The notes: generated by a model from the letters alone, not told the origin. Counted from the stretch's first letter, positions 15,431 to 23,559 are shown. The stretch: 64,000 nucleotides of DNA from JAAYUK01 sp964392915 (GCA_964392915.1 CAYMRS010000009.1:1-64000); one strand, 5' to 3'. Translations and numbers: made by a program.

Positions 15431-16723
15431 ATGCCAAGAATCCTCGTTATATCCGACTCAAAAGAGATCGAAAGCCTTCTGAAGCCCTACTGCTCGCAAT
15501 GTACCGTCCTGGGGAGCAGGCTCCGGAGCACGCTGCCGGACGGCAGCCTGCTTGACCAGTATGATATCGCCTTTGTCGACCTTTCATCTGAAGACTGGCG
15601 TGAACGCATGATTACGCTTCGGCAGCGTCTTCCCGTCGTCGCCTTCTCCGCCGCCGATATCGCGGTTGCGGTTGAGGCAATGCAGCTCGGCGCAAGCGAC
15701 ATTGTTGAGAAAGTGCTTACTCGCAAAGCTATTGAGCAGATTATCTCGAAACACAAGCGCAAGTTTCTGACGCACAGCGAAGGCTTCGACGAGATTATCG
15801 GGAAAAGCGTGCTTATGCAAAATGTCTTCAGCCTCATCAAAAAGGCGGCGCTGACGGAGAGCAACGTGCTCATTACCGGAGAGAGCGGTACCGGCAAGGA
15901 GCCGGTCGCCCGCGCCATCCACCGCTGGAGCCCGCGCAAACAGAAATCCTTTATGACGATTAATTGCAGCGCCATCCCGGATACGCTGCTCGAATCAGAA
16001 CTGTTCGGCTTTGAAAAGGGCTCATTTACCGGAGCGAACTATACCAAGAAAGGCATTCTTGAACTGACTGATGGCGGAACCGTTTTTTTTGACGAAATCG
16101 GCGATGTCTCCCCGCTTTTTCAGACAAAGGTACTCAGGGTGATTCAGGAGGGAGAGTTCATGCGGGTCGGCGGCGCGCGGACCCACCATGTCGATGTCAG
16201 GTTTATTACGGCTACCAACAGGGAGCTGAAGGCGCTCTGCAAAAAGGGTACGTTTCGTGAAGACCTTTACTACCGGCTGAACGTCATCAATATTCATCTG
16301 CCGACCCTGCGCCAGCGCATGGAGGATGTGCCGCTCCTCGTGAATCACTTTATCGTGAAGCACGCTCCAAAGCGCAAGGACATCATGATTCGCGACATTT
16401 CCGACGACGCGCTCGGCATACTCATGAACTATCCGTATCCGGGAAATGTGCGCGAACTGGAGAACATTATCGAGCATGCGGTTTCTTTTACCAGCGGACC
16501 GGAGATTGTCCCTTCAAGCCTGCCGCAGTTTCTCCAGCAGACGCCTCCCAAAAAGCGCAGTGCGACTCCCAAAATGCGTGAAGCGGTCGCCTCCTATGAA
16601 AAAGAGCTCATCTGGTCGGCACTTCAGGAGGCGCGCGGCAACATTTCAAAGGCCGCGCAGATTCTCGGCATTTATCGTCAGCAGCTCCAGCGCAAGATTA
16701 AGCAACTCCGCATTGCAACTTAA
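15431..16723 (+). CDS. Sigma-54-dependent transcriptional activator (NtrC family) with degenerate receiver
   Basis: 430 residues. N-terminal receiver-like domain (about 1-110) keeps an aspartate in IAFVDLSS but lacks the usual acidic pair and the KP motif, so phosphorylation control is uncertain. The AAA+ domain (about 120-350) has Walker A GESGTGKE, Walker B GGTVFFDEIGD and the sigma-54 contact loop as GSFTGA rather than the usual GAFTGA. Fis-type HTH at the C-terminus (NISKAAQILGIYRQQLQRKI). ATG 15431 is 8 nt after TACAAT (15417-15422), suggesting a leaderless mRNA; a palindrome GTATAA-N4-TTATAC (15404-15419) covers the -10. No partner kinase is adjacent. Sigma-54 promoters at 16878 and 21439 are candidate targets. 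Confidence 0.9.
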   Translation: MPRILVISDSKEIESLLKPYCSQCTVLGSRLRSTLPDGSLLDQYDIAFVDLSSEDWRERMITLRQRLPVVAFSAADIAVAVEAMQLGASDIVEKVLTRKAIEQIISKHKRKFLTHSEGFDEIIGKSVLMQNVFSLIKKAALTESNVLITGESGTGKEPVARAIHRWSPRKQKSFMTINCSAIPDTLLESELFGFEKGSFTGANYTKKGILELTDGGTVFFDEIGDVSPLFQTKVLRVIQEGEFMRVGGARTHHVDVRFITATNRELKALCKKGTFREDLYYRLNVINIHLPTLRQRMEDVPLLVNHFIVKHAPKRKDIMIRDISDDALGILMNYPYPGNVRELENIIEHAVSFTSGPEIVPSSLPQFLQQTPPKKRSATPKMREAVASYEKELIWSALQEARGNISKAAQILGIYRQQLQRKIKQLRIAT

Positions 16724-16726
16724 TAC

Positions 16727-16753
16727 TACAAAGCAACTGATCGTTGCTTTGTA
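16727..16753. promoter_or_regulatory. Inverted repeat, probable activator-binding site upstream of the GntR gene
   Basis: A perfect 11-bp inverted repeat with a 5-bp spacer, TACAAAGCAAC / GTTGCTTTGTA. Its core AGCAA-N7-TTGCT has the same half-site and spacing as two sites before the sigma-54 promoter at 21439. No T run follows directly, so it is a poor terminator for the preceding gene. A weaker related site, TGCAA-N7-ATGCC, is at 16797-16813. Confidence 0.5.
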
Positions 16754-16877
16754 TGGTATTGTTTTTTAAGCATTCCTCCTCTCCATTCCGTCTTAATGCA
16801 ACATCATGATGCCATAACATCCTTATCACCGGTCTTTATAAAGATATGTTTACTGAAAAAACAAAGAGTTCCTCTTT

Positions 16878-16893
16878 TGGCATCTCTATTGCA
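16878..16893 (+). promoter_or_regulatory. Sigma-54 (-24/-12) promoter for the GntR-family gene
   Basis: TGGCAT-N5-TTGCA matches the -24/-12 consensus with exact spacing. It lies about 80 bases before the likely start of the GntR gene and about 130 bases after the inverted repeat at 16727-16753, a usual distance for an enhancer-type activator site. Confidence 0.75.
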
Positions 16894-16971
16894 TACTAAC
16901 TCCCTGACGTTTGAACTGGCCGCACAATGCATCTGCCTCGGAATGAAAATGAGCCAGAAAGGGAAGCACAT

Positions 16972-17709
16972 ATGATTGAAGTGGTGGTTGATCGGAACAG
17001 TCACGAAAAGCTCTATGTGCAGATCTATGACATTGTGAAGCGCAAAATAGCAAAGGGTGAGTGGCTGGTCAGCTCCGTTATTCCATCAGAAGATGAGCTC
17101 TGCCGGATGTTCAACGTCAGCAAGGCGACGGTCCGGCTCGCCATCACCGATCTCGTGCGGGACGGCTACCTGAAGCGTCAGCAGGGGAAAGGCACGTATG
17201 TAAGAAGCTCGGCCCCGCATCTCGGCATGACGATTCGCACGCGCTTTGCGGAGGATACCTTTGGCGCCGGGCTGCGGCTGAAGCGCGAGATTGTGAAGCG
17301 CACTGCCGACGAGTCGAACGGCGAAGCGAAGCGCTACCTGCATGACGGAGGACCGGTCCTGCATGTTCAGTGCCGCGGCACCATACAGGGCGAACCGGTC
17401 TGCTGTGAGGATATGTATGTATCTTTCCGGCTTGTCCCGGGAATAGAGCAGGCCGATTTGACGGCGCAGCCGTTTTTTGATGCCATCCAGGAGCGCGCGC
17501 CCCGCAAGATTGCAAAGGTTGTGCAGTCGGTGGATATTGTCAAGACAAAAGGCGATGTGGCTGAATTCCTCGGGGTGAGAGATGGAGCCAGTTCTATTGC
17601 GGTTTACCGCATTTTTATAGATTGTGATGACAATACGCTTGCCTTTGTGAAACTGATCGGCAAGGTAGGCAAGTATAAATTACACAACGAATTTGAACGG
17701 ATACTGTAG
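16972..17709 (+). CDS. GntR-family transcriptional regulator (HutC/UTRA type)
   Basis: About 245 residues from ATG 16972, which has AAAGGGAAG upstream; ATG 16927 would add 15 residues without homology. The N-terminal winged-helix domain (about 1-75) shows LYVQIYDIVKRKIAKGEW, PSEDELCRMFNVSKATVRLAITDLVRDGYL and RQQGKGTYV, classical GntR. The C-terminal part (about 85-240) fits a UTRA effector domain, with VLHVQCRGTIQGEPVCCEDMYV. The effector is unknown. It probably controls the TauE operon that starts 180 bases downstream, an inference from position. Expressed from a sigma-54 promoter. Confidence 0.88.
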   Translation: MIEVVVDRNSHEKLYVQIYDIVKRKIAKGEWLVSSVIPSEDELCRMFNVSKATVRLAITDLVRDGYLKRQQGKGTYVRSSAPHLGMTIRTRFAEDTFGAGLRLKREIVKRTADESNGEAKRYLHDGGPVLHVQCRGTIQGEPVCCEDMYVSFRLVPGIEQADLTAQPFFDAIQERAPRKIAKVVQSVDIVKTKGDVAEFLGVRDGASSIAVYRIFIDCDDNTLAFVKLIGKVGKYKLHNEFERIL

Positions 17710-17886
17710 AATAGATGGCGCAAGAGTTTTGTATATTAAGATTATGCCTTCCGCCCGTTACGGCGGGTGGGGGCGAAGGGGGGGCAAGGAGGTGAGGAAC
17801 GGCTGGTAACAGGATGAGTCCCGCGAGGAGACATTGACGCAGTTGCTTCGCACTTGTAAAGAAGCTTGAATAAGGAGGAAAGAAAA
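17710..17886 (+). promoter_or_regulatory. GC-rich leader before the first TauE operon
   Basis: 177 gene-free bases. They contain a hairpin CCGCC / GGCGG around 17750-17767, several purine-rich GGAGG stretches, and the real Shine-Dalgarno sequence AAGGAGG just before ATG 17887. No known riboswitch class was recognised and no sigma-54 promoter was found here. A regulatory leader is possible but unsupported. Confidence 0.25.
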
Positions 17887-18171
17887 ATGCTCAAAATGTA
17901 CTCACTGTTAGTAGTGGCCCTGGCGATGCTCCCTCAGATTGCTTTTGCTGCCTCAGACAAGTCGCCGCCTATCGTCATCGTGGCCGACACGCGGAAATTC
18001 ACGGGATGGGAAGCATGGTTCACCAATCTGTATAATGAAAGCCACATTTATTTTGCGCTGCTGACCGTAGCGATTATTCCGATTGTCGGCGTACTGCTCG
18101 GGTTGATTGCAGACGTCGTCATGAGCCGCATCGGTATTGACCTGAAGTCCAGAGATCTGGCAGAGCACTAA
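17887..18171 (+). CDS. Small membrane protein preceding TauE permease
   Basis: 94 residues from ATG 17887, chosen for the Shine-Dalgarno sequence AAGGAGGAAAG. A signal peptide (MYSLLVVALAMLPQIAFAA) is followed by a periplasmic stretch of about 35 residues (FTGWEAWFTNLYNESHIYF), then one membrane segment (ALLTVAIIPIVGVLLGLIADVVM) and a short cytoplasmic tail RIGIDLKSRDLAEH. Family not recognised. It is 24 bases before a TauE/SafE permease, so it is likely an accessory subunit or stabiliser of that transporter. Confidence 0.75.
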   Translation: MLKMYSLLVVALAMLPQIAFAASDKSPPIVIVADTRKFTGWEAWFTNLYNESHIYFALLTVAIIPIVGVLLGLIADVVMSRIGIDLKSRDLAEH

Positions 18172-18195
18172 AACCGGGTTAGAGGAGGTTAATTT

Positions 18196-19251
18196 ATGGA
18201 GTTTTTATATGTTCTTATGCCTATCTCGGGCGTTACGATATTCTGGCCCGGGTTGATTATCCTTGGGCTGGGCGTCGGCATCATCGGCGGCTTTTTTGGA
18301 ATGGGCGGCGCCTGGATGATTACGCCGGGACTGAATATTCTCGGCTTCCCCATGGCGTTTGCCATCGGCACCGACATTGCGCACATGGCGGGGAAATCAC
18401 TCGTTTCGACCATGCGCCACGGAAAGTTCGGCAACGTTGACTATAAGCTCGGCGTCATCATGATTGTCGGCACCGTCTTAGGGTTTGAGGCCGGCGCCCA
18501 GATGATTATGTGGTTTGAGCGAATCGGCAAGGTCGAACTGTATGTCCGCTGGATGTATGTCTGTCTTCTCACCCTGATCGCATGGACGGTCTTTCACGAC
18601 GTCAACAAAAGAAGACAGAAGGACAGGGCGGCAAAGGCTGCCGGCAAAGAGGTCGATAAGCTCGCCACCGGCATTGAGTGGCACAAGACGATTCACAAAC
18701 TGAGAATACCGCCGATGGTCAATTTGCAGGTTTCCGGATTTGTCGTATCGATCTGGGTGCCGATACTTCTCAGCTTTCTGACCGGATGGCTCGCCGGCAT
18801 TCTCGGCATCGGCGGCGGTCTGATCCGCATGCCCATGCTGATTTACCTTATGGGTTGTCCGACGCACATCGCGGTCGGCACCGATCTCTTTGAGGTCATG
18901 ATATCCGGCCTTTACGGGGCGGGCACCTATACCTATAAGGGCAGAACCGAGCTGGTCGCCGCCATGATCATGCTCGTCGGCGCTTCTATCGGTGCGCAGG
19001 TCGGAACCGTCGCCACGAAGTACATCAAGGGCTACGGCATACGAATCGCATTCGGCATAGCGGTCATGGGATGCAACATTTCCATTATCATGAAGCTCAT
19101 TCCGCGATATGTGGACGGCACCAAGGCGTTCACGGATGCGGCGTCCACCGTCCTGATTCTCGGGCTGGTGAGCGCTCTTTCCCTGTACATTTTTGTGAAA
19201 ATGATCCTGGGTGCGCGAGCTGAGATTGCACAGAAGAAAGGGAGGGCATAA
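18196..19251 (+). CDS. TauE/SafE-family anion exporter (first copy)
   Basis: 351 residues, about 8 membrane helices in two repeats joined by a cytoplasmic loop (DVNKRRQKDRAAKAAGKEVDKL). Each repeat begins with the family motif: LGLGVGIIGGFFGMGGAWMITPGLN and LTGWLAGILGIGGGLIRMPMLIYLMG, followed by GTDI/GTDLF. TauE/SafE proteins export sulfite, sulfoacetate or other small anions; the substrate here cannot be read from sequence. The loop region KTIHKLRIPPMVNLQVSGF resembles the second copy (AISIPPMVKFD), so they are paralogues. Operon with the small membrane protein upstream and the lipoprotein two bases downstream. Confidence 0.88.
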   Translation: MEFLYVLMPISGVTIFWPGLIILGLGVGIIGGFFGMGGAWMITPGLNILGFPMAFAIGTDIAHMAGKSLVSTMRHGKFGNVDYKLGVIMIVGTVLGFEAGAQMIMWFERIGKVELYVRWMYVCLLTLIAWTVFHDVNKRRQKDRAAKAAGKEVDKLATGIEWHKTIHKLRIPPMVNLQVSGFVVSIWVPILLSFLTGWLAGILGIGGGLIRMPMLIYLMGCPTHIAVGTDLFEVMISGLYGAGTYTYKGRTELVAAMIMLVGASIGAQVGTVATKYIKGYGIRIAFGIAVMGCNISIIMKLIPRYVDGTKAFTDAASTVLILGLVSALSLYIFVKMILGARAEIAQKKGRA

Positions 19252-19253
19252 CC

Positions 19254-19865
19254 ATGAAGAACGGGTTCAGGTTTCTTAAAAAACTCTGTCTGATTGCACT
19301 GCCGGCAATCCTTTTCATTGCGTTTGTCTCAGGGTGCGGGGAGCTCGGCCAGGTCGATCAGGGTCGAGTTGTAGAATATGACAAGGCAAAGAATATAGCC
19401 GTCCTCATTCAGGACAAGAAGGCGGACCCGGGCAATCCGGACTACAACACCCTGCCGCCTCACGCCTATGAGTTACCGACGGATCCCATGGAAATGGGCG
19501 CCGCGCCGAAGGCAGGATACAGAATGAAGATCGATACCGTGAAAAATCAGATCACCATTTTCGACCCCGCTACTCAGGGCTTCAAGGTTATCGACTTCAA
19601 GCTTGTGGACAAAAAGGAGAACATCGACCGGGAAAATGCCCTGGTGAAAGGCAAGAAGTTCCCGGAAGTGAACAAGGAGAAGAAGACCGTCACGCTTTAT
19701 TCCGCACGGCAGAAGCAGCTCATCGTCTTTTCGCCGCCGGATGAGTACCTTGCCCTGCCTGACAAGACATGGGATGCGGGTGATGAGGTCCGCGTCTACT
19801 ACAAGGAGACCGGCAAGGCTCTCAGGTTCATGAACATCACAAGAACGGATATTTTCAAGAAATAG
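19254..19865 (+). CDS. Lipoprotein of the TauE operon (DUF4881-like)
   Basis: 203 residues. Lipoprotein signal LIALPAILFIAFVSGCGELG, so the mature protein is anchored at Cys. The mature region begins VDQGRVVEYDKAKNIAVLIQDK and has repeated beta-rich stretches (KNQITIFDPATQGFKVIDFK, KKTVTLYSARQKQLIVFSPP). This recalls the DUF4881 lipoproteins of sulfate reducers; that family name is my recollection and not checked. It begins two bases after the TauE stop and is followed by a strong terminator, so it closes the operon. Possible periplasmic partner of the exporter. Confidence 0.75.
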   Translation: MKNGFRFLKKLCLIALPAILFIAFVSGCGELGQVDQGRVVEYDKAKNIAVLIQDKKADPGNPDYNTLPPHAYELPTDPMEMGAAPKAGYRMKIDTVKNQITIFDPATQGFKVIDFKLVDKKENIDRENALVKGKKFPEVNKEKKTVTLYSARQKQLIVFSPPDEYLALPDKTWDAGDEVRVYYKETGKALRFMNITRTDIFKK

Positions 19866-19889
19866 CCTCACCGTTTTTTCTGTTGTGCT

Positions 19890-19925
19890 CTTCCCCCGGC
19901 CGAAAGGCCGGGGGAAGATTTTTGT
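19890..19925 (+). terminator. Terminator of the first TauE operon
   Basis: A perfect 12-bp stem CTTCCCCCGGCC / GGCCGGGGGAAG with a GAAA loop (19902-19905), followed by ATTTTTGT. Confidence 0.9.
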
Positions 19926-19975
19926 CTGTGGTAAACTATTCATACTATCTCATGCCGGAGGAGTCGCGCTTTCTC

Positions 19976-20197
19976 ATGAACATGAAGCAAAAAATAGCGG
20001 TTGTGATCATCGACGTATTGATAATTGCCGAGCTCTGCATAGCCATGTATTTCGCGGTCAGAGATCCTGAGGATTTCAATGCGGTTTTCTTCAAAGTCTT
20101 TCTCGGCATGTTCATCCCTACGCTTGCTGTCGGCATTCCGCTTGTCAGAAAGCTCAAATCACCGCAGGCGGAAGCCCAGGAAGAGGTGAAGTCTTGA
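19976..20197 (+). CDS. Small two-helix membrane protein
   Basis: 73 residues from ATG 19976 (ATG 19982 possible). GGAGGAG is 12 bases upstream. Two hydrophobic segments (IAVVIIDVLIIAELCIAMYFAV and VFFKVFLGMFIPTLAVGIPLV) are separated by RDPEDFNA, with a charged C-terminal tail. Family not recognised. Its TGA overlaps the TTG start of the next gene, so the two are coupled. Confidence 0.65.
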   Translation: MNMKQKIAVVIIDVLIIAELCIAMYFAVRDPEDFNAVFFKVFLGMFIPTLAVGIPLVRKLKSPQAEAQEEVKS

Positions 20198-20979
20198 GTC
20201 CTGAGCAGCTGATCGGGATAAGAAAAAAAGCCAGAAAAATAGGCGCTGTTTTTTTCATCCTGTTTTTCGTCTCGCTGCTCGACGCGTGCGTCGCCAATCT
20301 GAGAGAGCCCCTGCATGTCTATAATATTCTTCCGGGACAGACCGTCAACGCCAACGGTCCGGTTGATCCGAAAATCAGGCATGCGGGGGAGCTTGCGCAG
20401 AGCAGCCCGTCGGAGAAGGTGGTGCTCGCGATCGATGAAACCAAGTCAGGGTACTGGCTTGGCGGCAACATGTGGACGGGTGTCGTCACGACCGCCGCAG
20501 ATGTGTCGCCCGGCAGTTACGATATAGCCGTGTTCCCGAAAGGGGAGACGGATGCCAAGAAGCATTTTGTGTTTCGCGTTGTCGTGCATAAGGATTACGC
20601 GAGTCTTCGCGGGAGCTTTCTGTCCCTCTTGCAGAGGAATACCGGAGTTGCTCCGTGGCTTGGTGCGCTGCTCTGTCTCCTGTCGGCAGGTCTCAGCATG
20701 GGGGCTGTTTTTTTGATGTCGCAGAAAATCGAGACATTGCTGGCAGCCGAGGGGAAGGCTGAAATCTATCGGATCGTGCATGGAGAGAATGTGTACGAGG
20801 TAGCATTCGCTCTCGGCTCTCGGCACGGCTTACAGCCGGAAGCGCTCGTGTTTCTTCTGGATGCGGATGGTCGCCATAGAGCTACAGCAGTGGTCAAGAA
20901 AGTATTTGAAGGAGATTCCCTGGCGTTTGTCGGTGTTGAAGTGTCTGTTAAAGACGGTGATATTGTCTCATTGCGGTAG
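20194..20979 (+). CDS. Membrane-anchored periplasmic protein of unknown function
   Basis: 261 residues, starting at TTG 20194 that overlaps the preceding stop; AGGAAGAGG lies upstream. An N-terminal membrane segment (IGAVFFILFFVSLLDACV) precedes a beta-rich region (about 35-145) with YNILPGQTVNANGPV and MWTGVVTTAADVSPGSYDIAVFPKGETD. A second membrane segment follows (WLGALLCLLSAGLSMGAVFLM), then a C-terminal domain (about 190-261). The ILPGQ element suggests a periplasmic sandwich domain. Family not recognised. It sits between two TauE transcription units, so a role with the exporters is plausible but inferred from position. Confidence 0.7.
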   Translation: MSPEQLIGIRKKARKIGAVFFILFFVSLLDACVANLREPLHVYNILPGQTVNANGPVDPKIRHAGELAQSSPSEKVVLAIDETKSGYWLGGNMWTGVVTTAADVSPGSYDIAVFPKGETDAKKHFVFRVVVHKDYASLRGSFLSLLQRNTGVAPWLGALLCLLSAGLSMGAVFLMSQKIETLLAAEGKAEIYRIVHGENVYEVAFALGSRHGLQPEALVFLLDADGRHRATAVVKKVFEGDSLAFVGVEVSVKDGDIVSLR

Positions 20980-21029
20980 CTGCGCCGCTGCAGTGCTGCA
21001 CAGTAAACTTCGATAAAGGAGTACGGCAT

Positions 21030-21122
21030 ATGGACTACCTGCTCGTCGGCATTGTCGCATTCGGCGCTATTTTTCTCGGCGTCATTATTGGAGCCAGGAT
21101 CAGAAACAGAAGTAAGAAGTAA
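21030..21122 (+). CDS. 30-residue single-span membrane peptide
   Basis: A short frame, M-DYLLVGIVAFGAIFLGVI then IGARIRNRSKK, with a Shine-Dalgarno sequence AAAGGAG 8 bases before ATG 21030. One hydrophobic helix with a basic tail is a typical small membrane peptide. It is 50 bases after the preceding gene and in the same direction. Small size limits certainty, but start, spacing and composition all fit a real gene. Confidence 0.55.
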   Translation: MDYLLVGIVAFGAIFLGVIIGARIRNRSKK

Positions 21123-21258
21123 AACGTAAAAAAGCCCAGACCCTGCCGGTTGCTGTTCTGCACACCCGCCGTGCCTTATTGTCCTACAAGAAAAACTCCT
21201 ACTTAATTCCATCCCGTCCGTGATAAAATTGGTACATTACGGAGCGCTTTTTGTTTTT

Positions 21259-21277
21259 ATGCAATCAAAAGTTGCAT
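21259..21277. promoter_or_regulatory. Upstream activator site A for the second TauE promoter
   Basis: A perfect inverted repeat ATGCAA-N7-TTGCAT, about 160 bases upstream of the -24 box at 21439. It has the same half-site and spacing as the site at 21369 and, with one base changed in each half, 16730-16750. Confidence 0.55.
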
Positions 21278-21368
21278 GTGCATGATTTAAGTGCGGCAGT
21301 ATCGGATTCCTTGCAAAAGATAACTACTTGCCGTAAATGCATTTTCTGTAACAAGCCCGTAAGTGCTT

Positions 21369-21387
21369 ATGCAACAAAATGGTGCAT
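21369..21387. promoter_or_regulatory. Upstream activator site B for the second TauE promoter
   Basis: ATGCAA-N7-GTGCAT, one mismatch from the perfect site A. It lies about 50 bases upstream of the -24 box, an ideal enhancer position for an NtrC-type activator. Confidence 0.55.
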
Positions 21388-21438
21388 TATGTGCGTCGAT
21401 AATATGCAATGTGCGCTTCTGGCAAGGGATTCAGGAAC

Positions 21439-21454
21439 TGGCACGCAACTTGAT
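21439..21454 (+). promoter_or_regulatory. Sigma-54 (-24/-12) promoter of the second TauE operon
   Basis: TGGCAC-N5-TTGAT: a perfect -24 box and a near-consensus -12 box with exact spacing. It is about 95 bases before ATG 21548 and within the 425-base gene-free stretch 21123-21547, which holds otherwise only the two activator sites. Confidence 0.75.
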
Positions 21455-21547
21455 ATAGAAGCCCGGCTTCACAATTATACGGTCAGCGCGGTTATCGGAG
21501 GAATGACCCCGCACTACCCGAAAGAATATTCTGTGGGAGGTCGTAAG

Positions 21548-22828
21548 ATGAGCTTTCCAAGAAAGCTGTACGAGTGCATGATGGCAGCATCAATGCACTA
21601 TGCGCGATGGGACTATGAAGTCTCCATGAACATTCTGCGCAGCAAGAAGCGCATGCTGGTGCTGATTGCACTGGCGGCACTTATCCCTGTCTTTTCACTT
21701 TACATTGCCGATGCATCGGAGTTGCTGGGCGGCAAGAAGGCATATGCCCCGTCATTCTATACGCCGGTCGTATTTCTTGTTTCAATTGCGGTCGGCTTCT
21801 GCGCCGGGCTGATTACCGGATGTATCGGCGCGGGGGGCGGCTTCATTATCACTCCGGCGCTTATGGCAGCCGGCGTCAAAGGCATTCTTGCCGTCGGAAC
21901 CGACCTGTTCCACATCTTTGCAAAAGCGATCATGGGGTCGGTACTCCACAAGAAGATGGGCAATGTCAACATGAAGCTCGCGCTTTATTTTCTGTGCGGC
22001 TCCATTTTCGGCGCGACGCTTGGCGGATACATCCAGAAGACCATTTACGAAAAAGATCCGATTCTGAGCGACGCGGTAACCAGTATCATTTATGCATTGA
22101 TTCTCGGGTTCCTGAGTTGGTATGGTGTTTCGGACTTCTTCAAGAAACGGAAATCCGGCGTGCAACCGGCCGGCCACGGCCACGGGGGGGATGATGCGCC
22201 CAAGGTACCGAGTCCGACCGAACTGCCGGGCATTGCCGGAAAACTACAGGCTATCAGCATTCCGCCGATGGTGAAGTTCGATGAAGATATGGTGCCGGGC
22301 GGCAGGAGCATCTCGGGCTGGATTCTCGCCGCGGGCGGATTCATTGTGGGTATAGCTTCGGCAATGATGGGTGTCGGAGGCGGATTTATTACCTTTCCGA
22401 TGTTTGTGTATGTCTTTGGCATTTCGACCTTCACGACAGTTGGAACCGATATTTTCCAGATTATTTTTACCGCCGGATATGGAGCTATCACCCAGTACGC
22501 CATTTATGGTTTCGTGTTTTACACCCTTGCGATGGGCATGCTGCTCGGCTCGCTGCTCGGCATTCAGATCGGTGCACTGACAACAAAGGTCGTCAGCGGC
22601 ATGACTATCCGTATGTTTTTTGTCGTAACCATTCTCGCCGGCTTTATCAACCGCTTTTCGACGCTTCCCAAGCAGTTTACGGACATGGGTTACCTTAACT
22701 GGCCCAAAGACCTCTGTGCAATTATTGAAACAGTCGGCAACTATCTGTTCTGGATTACGGTTATTGTCTTTGTTGGGTGGGTTATGTGGAGCTTTCTCAA
22801 AAACATCAAAACATTCAGGGAGGGCTAG
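21548..22828 (+). CDS. TauE/SafE-family anion exporter (second copy)
   Basis: 426 residues from ATG 21548, with GGGAGGT upstream. The frame is open to 21251 but that part carries the promoter and activator sites. A cytoplasmic N-terminus (about 1-35) leads to a first helix (MLVLIALAALIPVFSLYIA). Two TauE repeats follow: VGFCAGLITGCIGAGGGFIITPALM with VGTDLF, and IVGIASAMMGVGGGFITFPMFV with VGTDIF. They are separated by a loop with a His/Gly patch (PAGHGHGGDD). The substrate is probably a sulfur oxyanion or sulfonate, from family knowledge. First gene of a sigma-54-driven unit with the next membrane protein and the Usp gene. Confidence 0.87.
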   Translation: MSFPRKLYECMMAASMHYARWDYEVSMNILRSKKRMLVLIALAALIPVFSLYIADASELLGGKKAYAPSFYTPVVFLVSIAVGFCAGLITGCIGAGGGFIITPALMAAGVKGILAVGTDLFHIFAKAIMGSVLHKKMGNVNMKLALYFLCGSIFGATLGGYIQKTIYEKDPILSDAVTSIIYALILGFLSWYGVSDFFKKRKSGVQPAGHGHGGDDAPKVPSPTELPGIAGKLQAISIPPMVKFDEDMVPGGRSISGWILAAGGFIVGIASAMMGVGGGFITFPMFVYVFGISTFTTVGTDIFQIIFTAGYGAITQYAIYGFVFYTLAMGMLLGSLLGIQIGALTTKVVSGMTIRMFFVVTILAGFINRFSTLPKQFTDMGYLNWPKDLCAIIETVGNYLFWITVIVFVGWVMWSFLKNIKTFREG

Positions 22829-22831
22829 GCC

Positions 22832-23548
22832 ATGTTGATACGCGATAAAAAACACTTCGGTACGGGTGTTCTCATGGCGCTCGCATTTTTTGGTCTCTTC
22901 GGGTTAATCATGTCGCCGATATTCGGCAACGGCATGAACGGTCTTGAGTTTTCAGACGATATGTTCAACAAGCTTTCAAAAGGCTCGGCCTATTTTGTTC
23001 CGAAAGTCTCCAAGCAGAATGAACCGTATATCGGAAAGCAGATTTCGGCGACGGTGAAGTACGAGAAGCCGGAGGACGCAAAAACAGCGTCGGCTCTTGT
23101 TGCGATTGCCGGCGGCACGCCGGAACTGAGCGGGGGCGACCTCAAGGTGACCGGCGATATCGGAAAGATGCTCGCGGTCGTTATCCGCGACGGTGATCTC
23201 TTGTATAAAAACGACGGCGCAAAGCTGAAAGAGACCTATGGATATGATGAGCGCCAGGCCATGAAAAACTGGTGGACCCTTCTGAGCAAGATCGATAAGT
23301 CGCTGCAGCTTTCAAGGGATTTTGAGAATGCAAAGATGATTAACGAAGTCAACAAGAAGGTTGTTGAGCCTGCATATAACTTTTATGGCATTCAGGCGCA
23401 GAATGTTACCGACCGTATCGGCATGATGACGGCTCTGCTCCTTTTTTATGTGTGTTATACCATCTGGTGGGGCTATGCGCTGTTCCATCTGTTTGAAGGC
23501 TTGGGACTCACGGTTCACAAGAAGGTGAAAGTCAGAAAAGAGATTTAG
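22832..23548 (+). CDS. Two-span membrane protein of the TauE operon
   Basis: 238 residues. Membrane segments near both ends (GVLMALAFFGLFGLIMSPIFG and RIGMMTALLLFYVCYTIWWGYALF) flank a periplasmic domain of about 170 residues. That domain starts with GMNGLEFSDDMFNKLSKGSAYFVPKV and contains DGDLLYKNDG and a helical part (NWWTLLSKIDKSLQLSRDFE). Family not recognised. It starts three bases after the TauE stop and is followed after 11 bases by a Usp gene, so it is very likely a TauE partner. Confidence 0.75.
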   Translation: MLIRDKKHFGTGVLMALAFFGLFGLIMSPIFGNGMNGLEFSDDMFNKLSKGSAYFVPKVSKQNEPYIGKQISATVKYEKPEDAKTASALVAIAGGTPELSGGDLKVTGDIGKMLAVVIRDGDLLYKNDGAKLKETYGYDERQAMKNWWTLLSKIDKSLQLSRDFENAKMINEVNKKVVEPAYNFYGIQAQNVTDRIGMMTALLLFYVCYTIWWGYALFHLFEGLGLTVHKKVKVRKEI

Positions 23549-23559
23549 GAGGCGGAGCG

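Noticed and set aside
16727..16753. Terminator for the sigma-54 activator gene
   Set aside because: The repeat is perfect but not followed by a T run, and its core matches the activator sites near 21260; operator is preferred, though it could do both.
21251..21547. N-terminal extension of the second TauE protein by about 100 residues
   Set aside because: The extension covers the sigma-54 promoter and activator sites, and the Shine-Dalgarno sequence is before ATG 21548.
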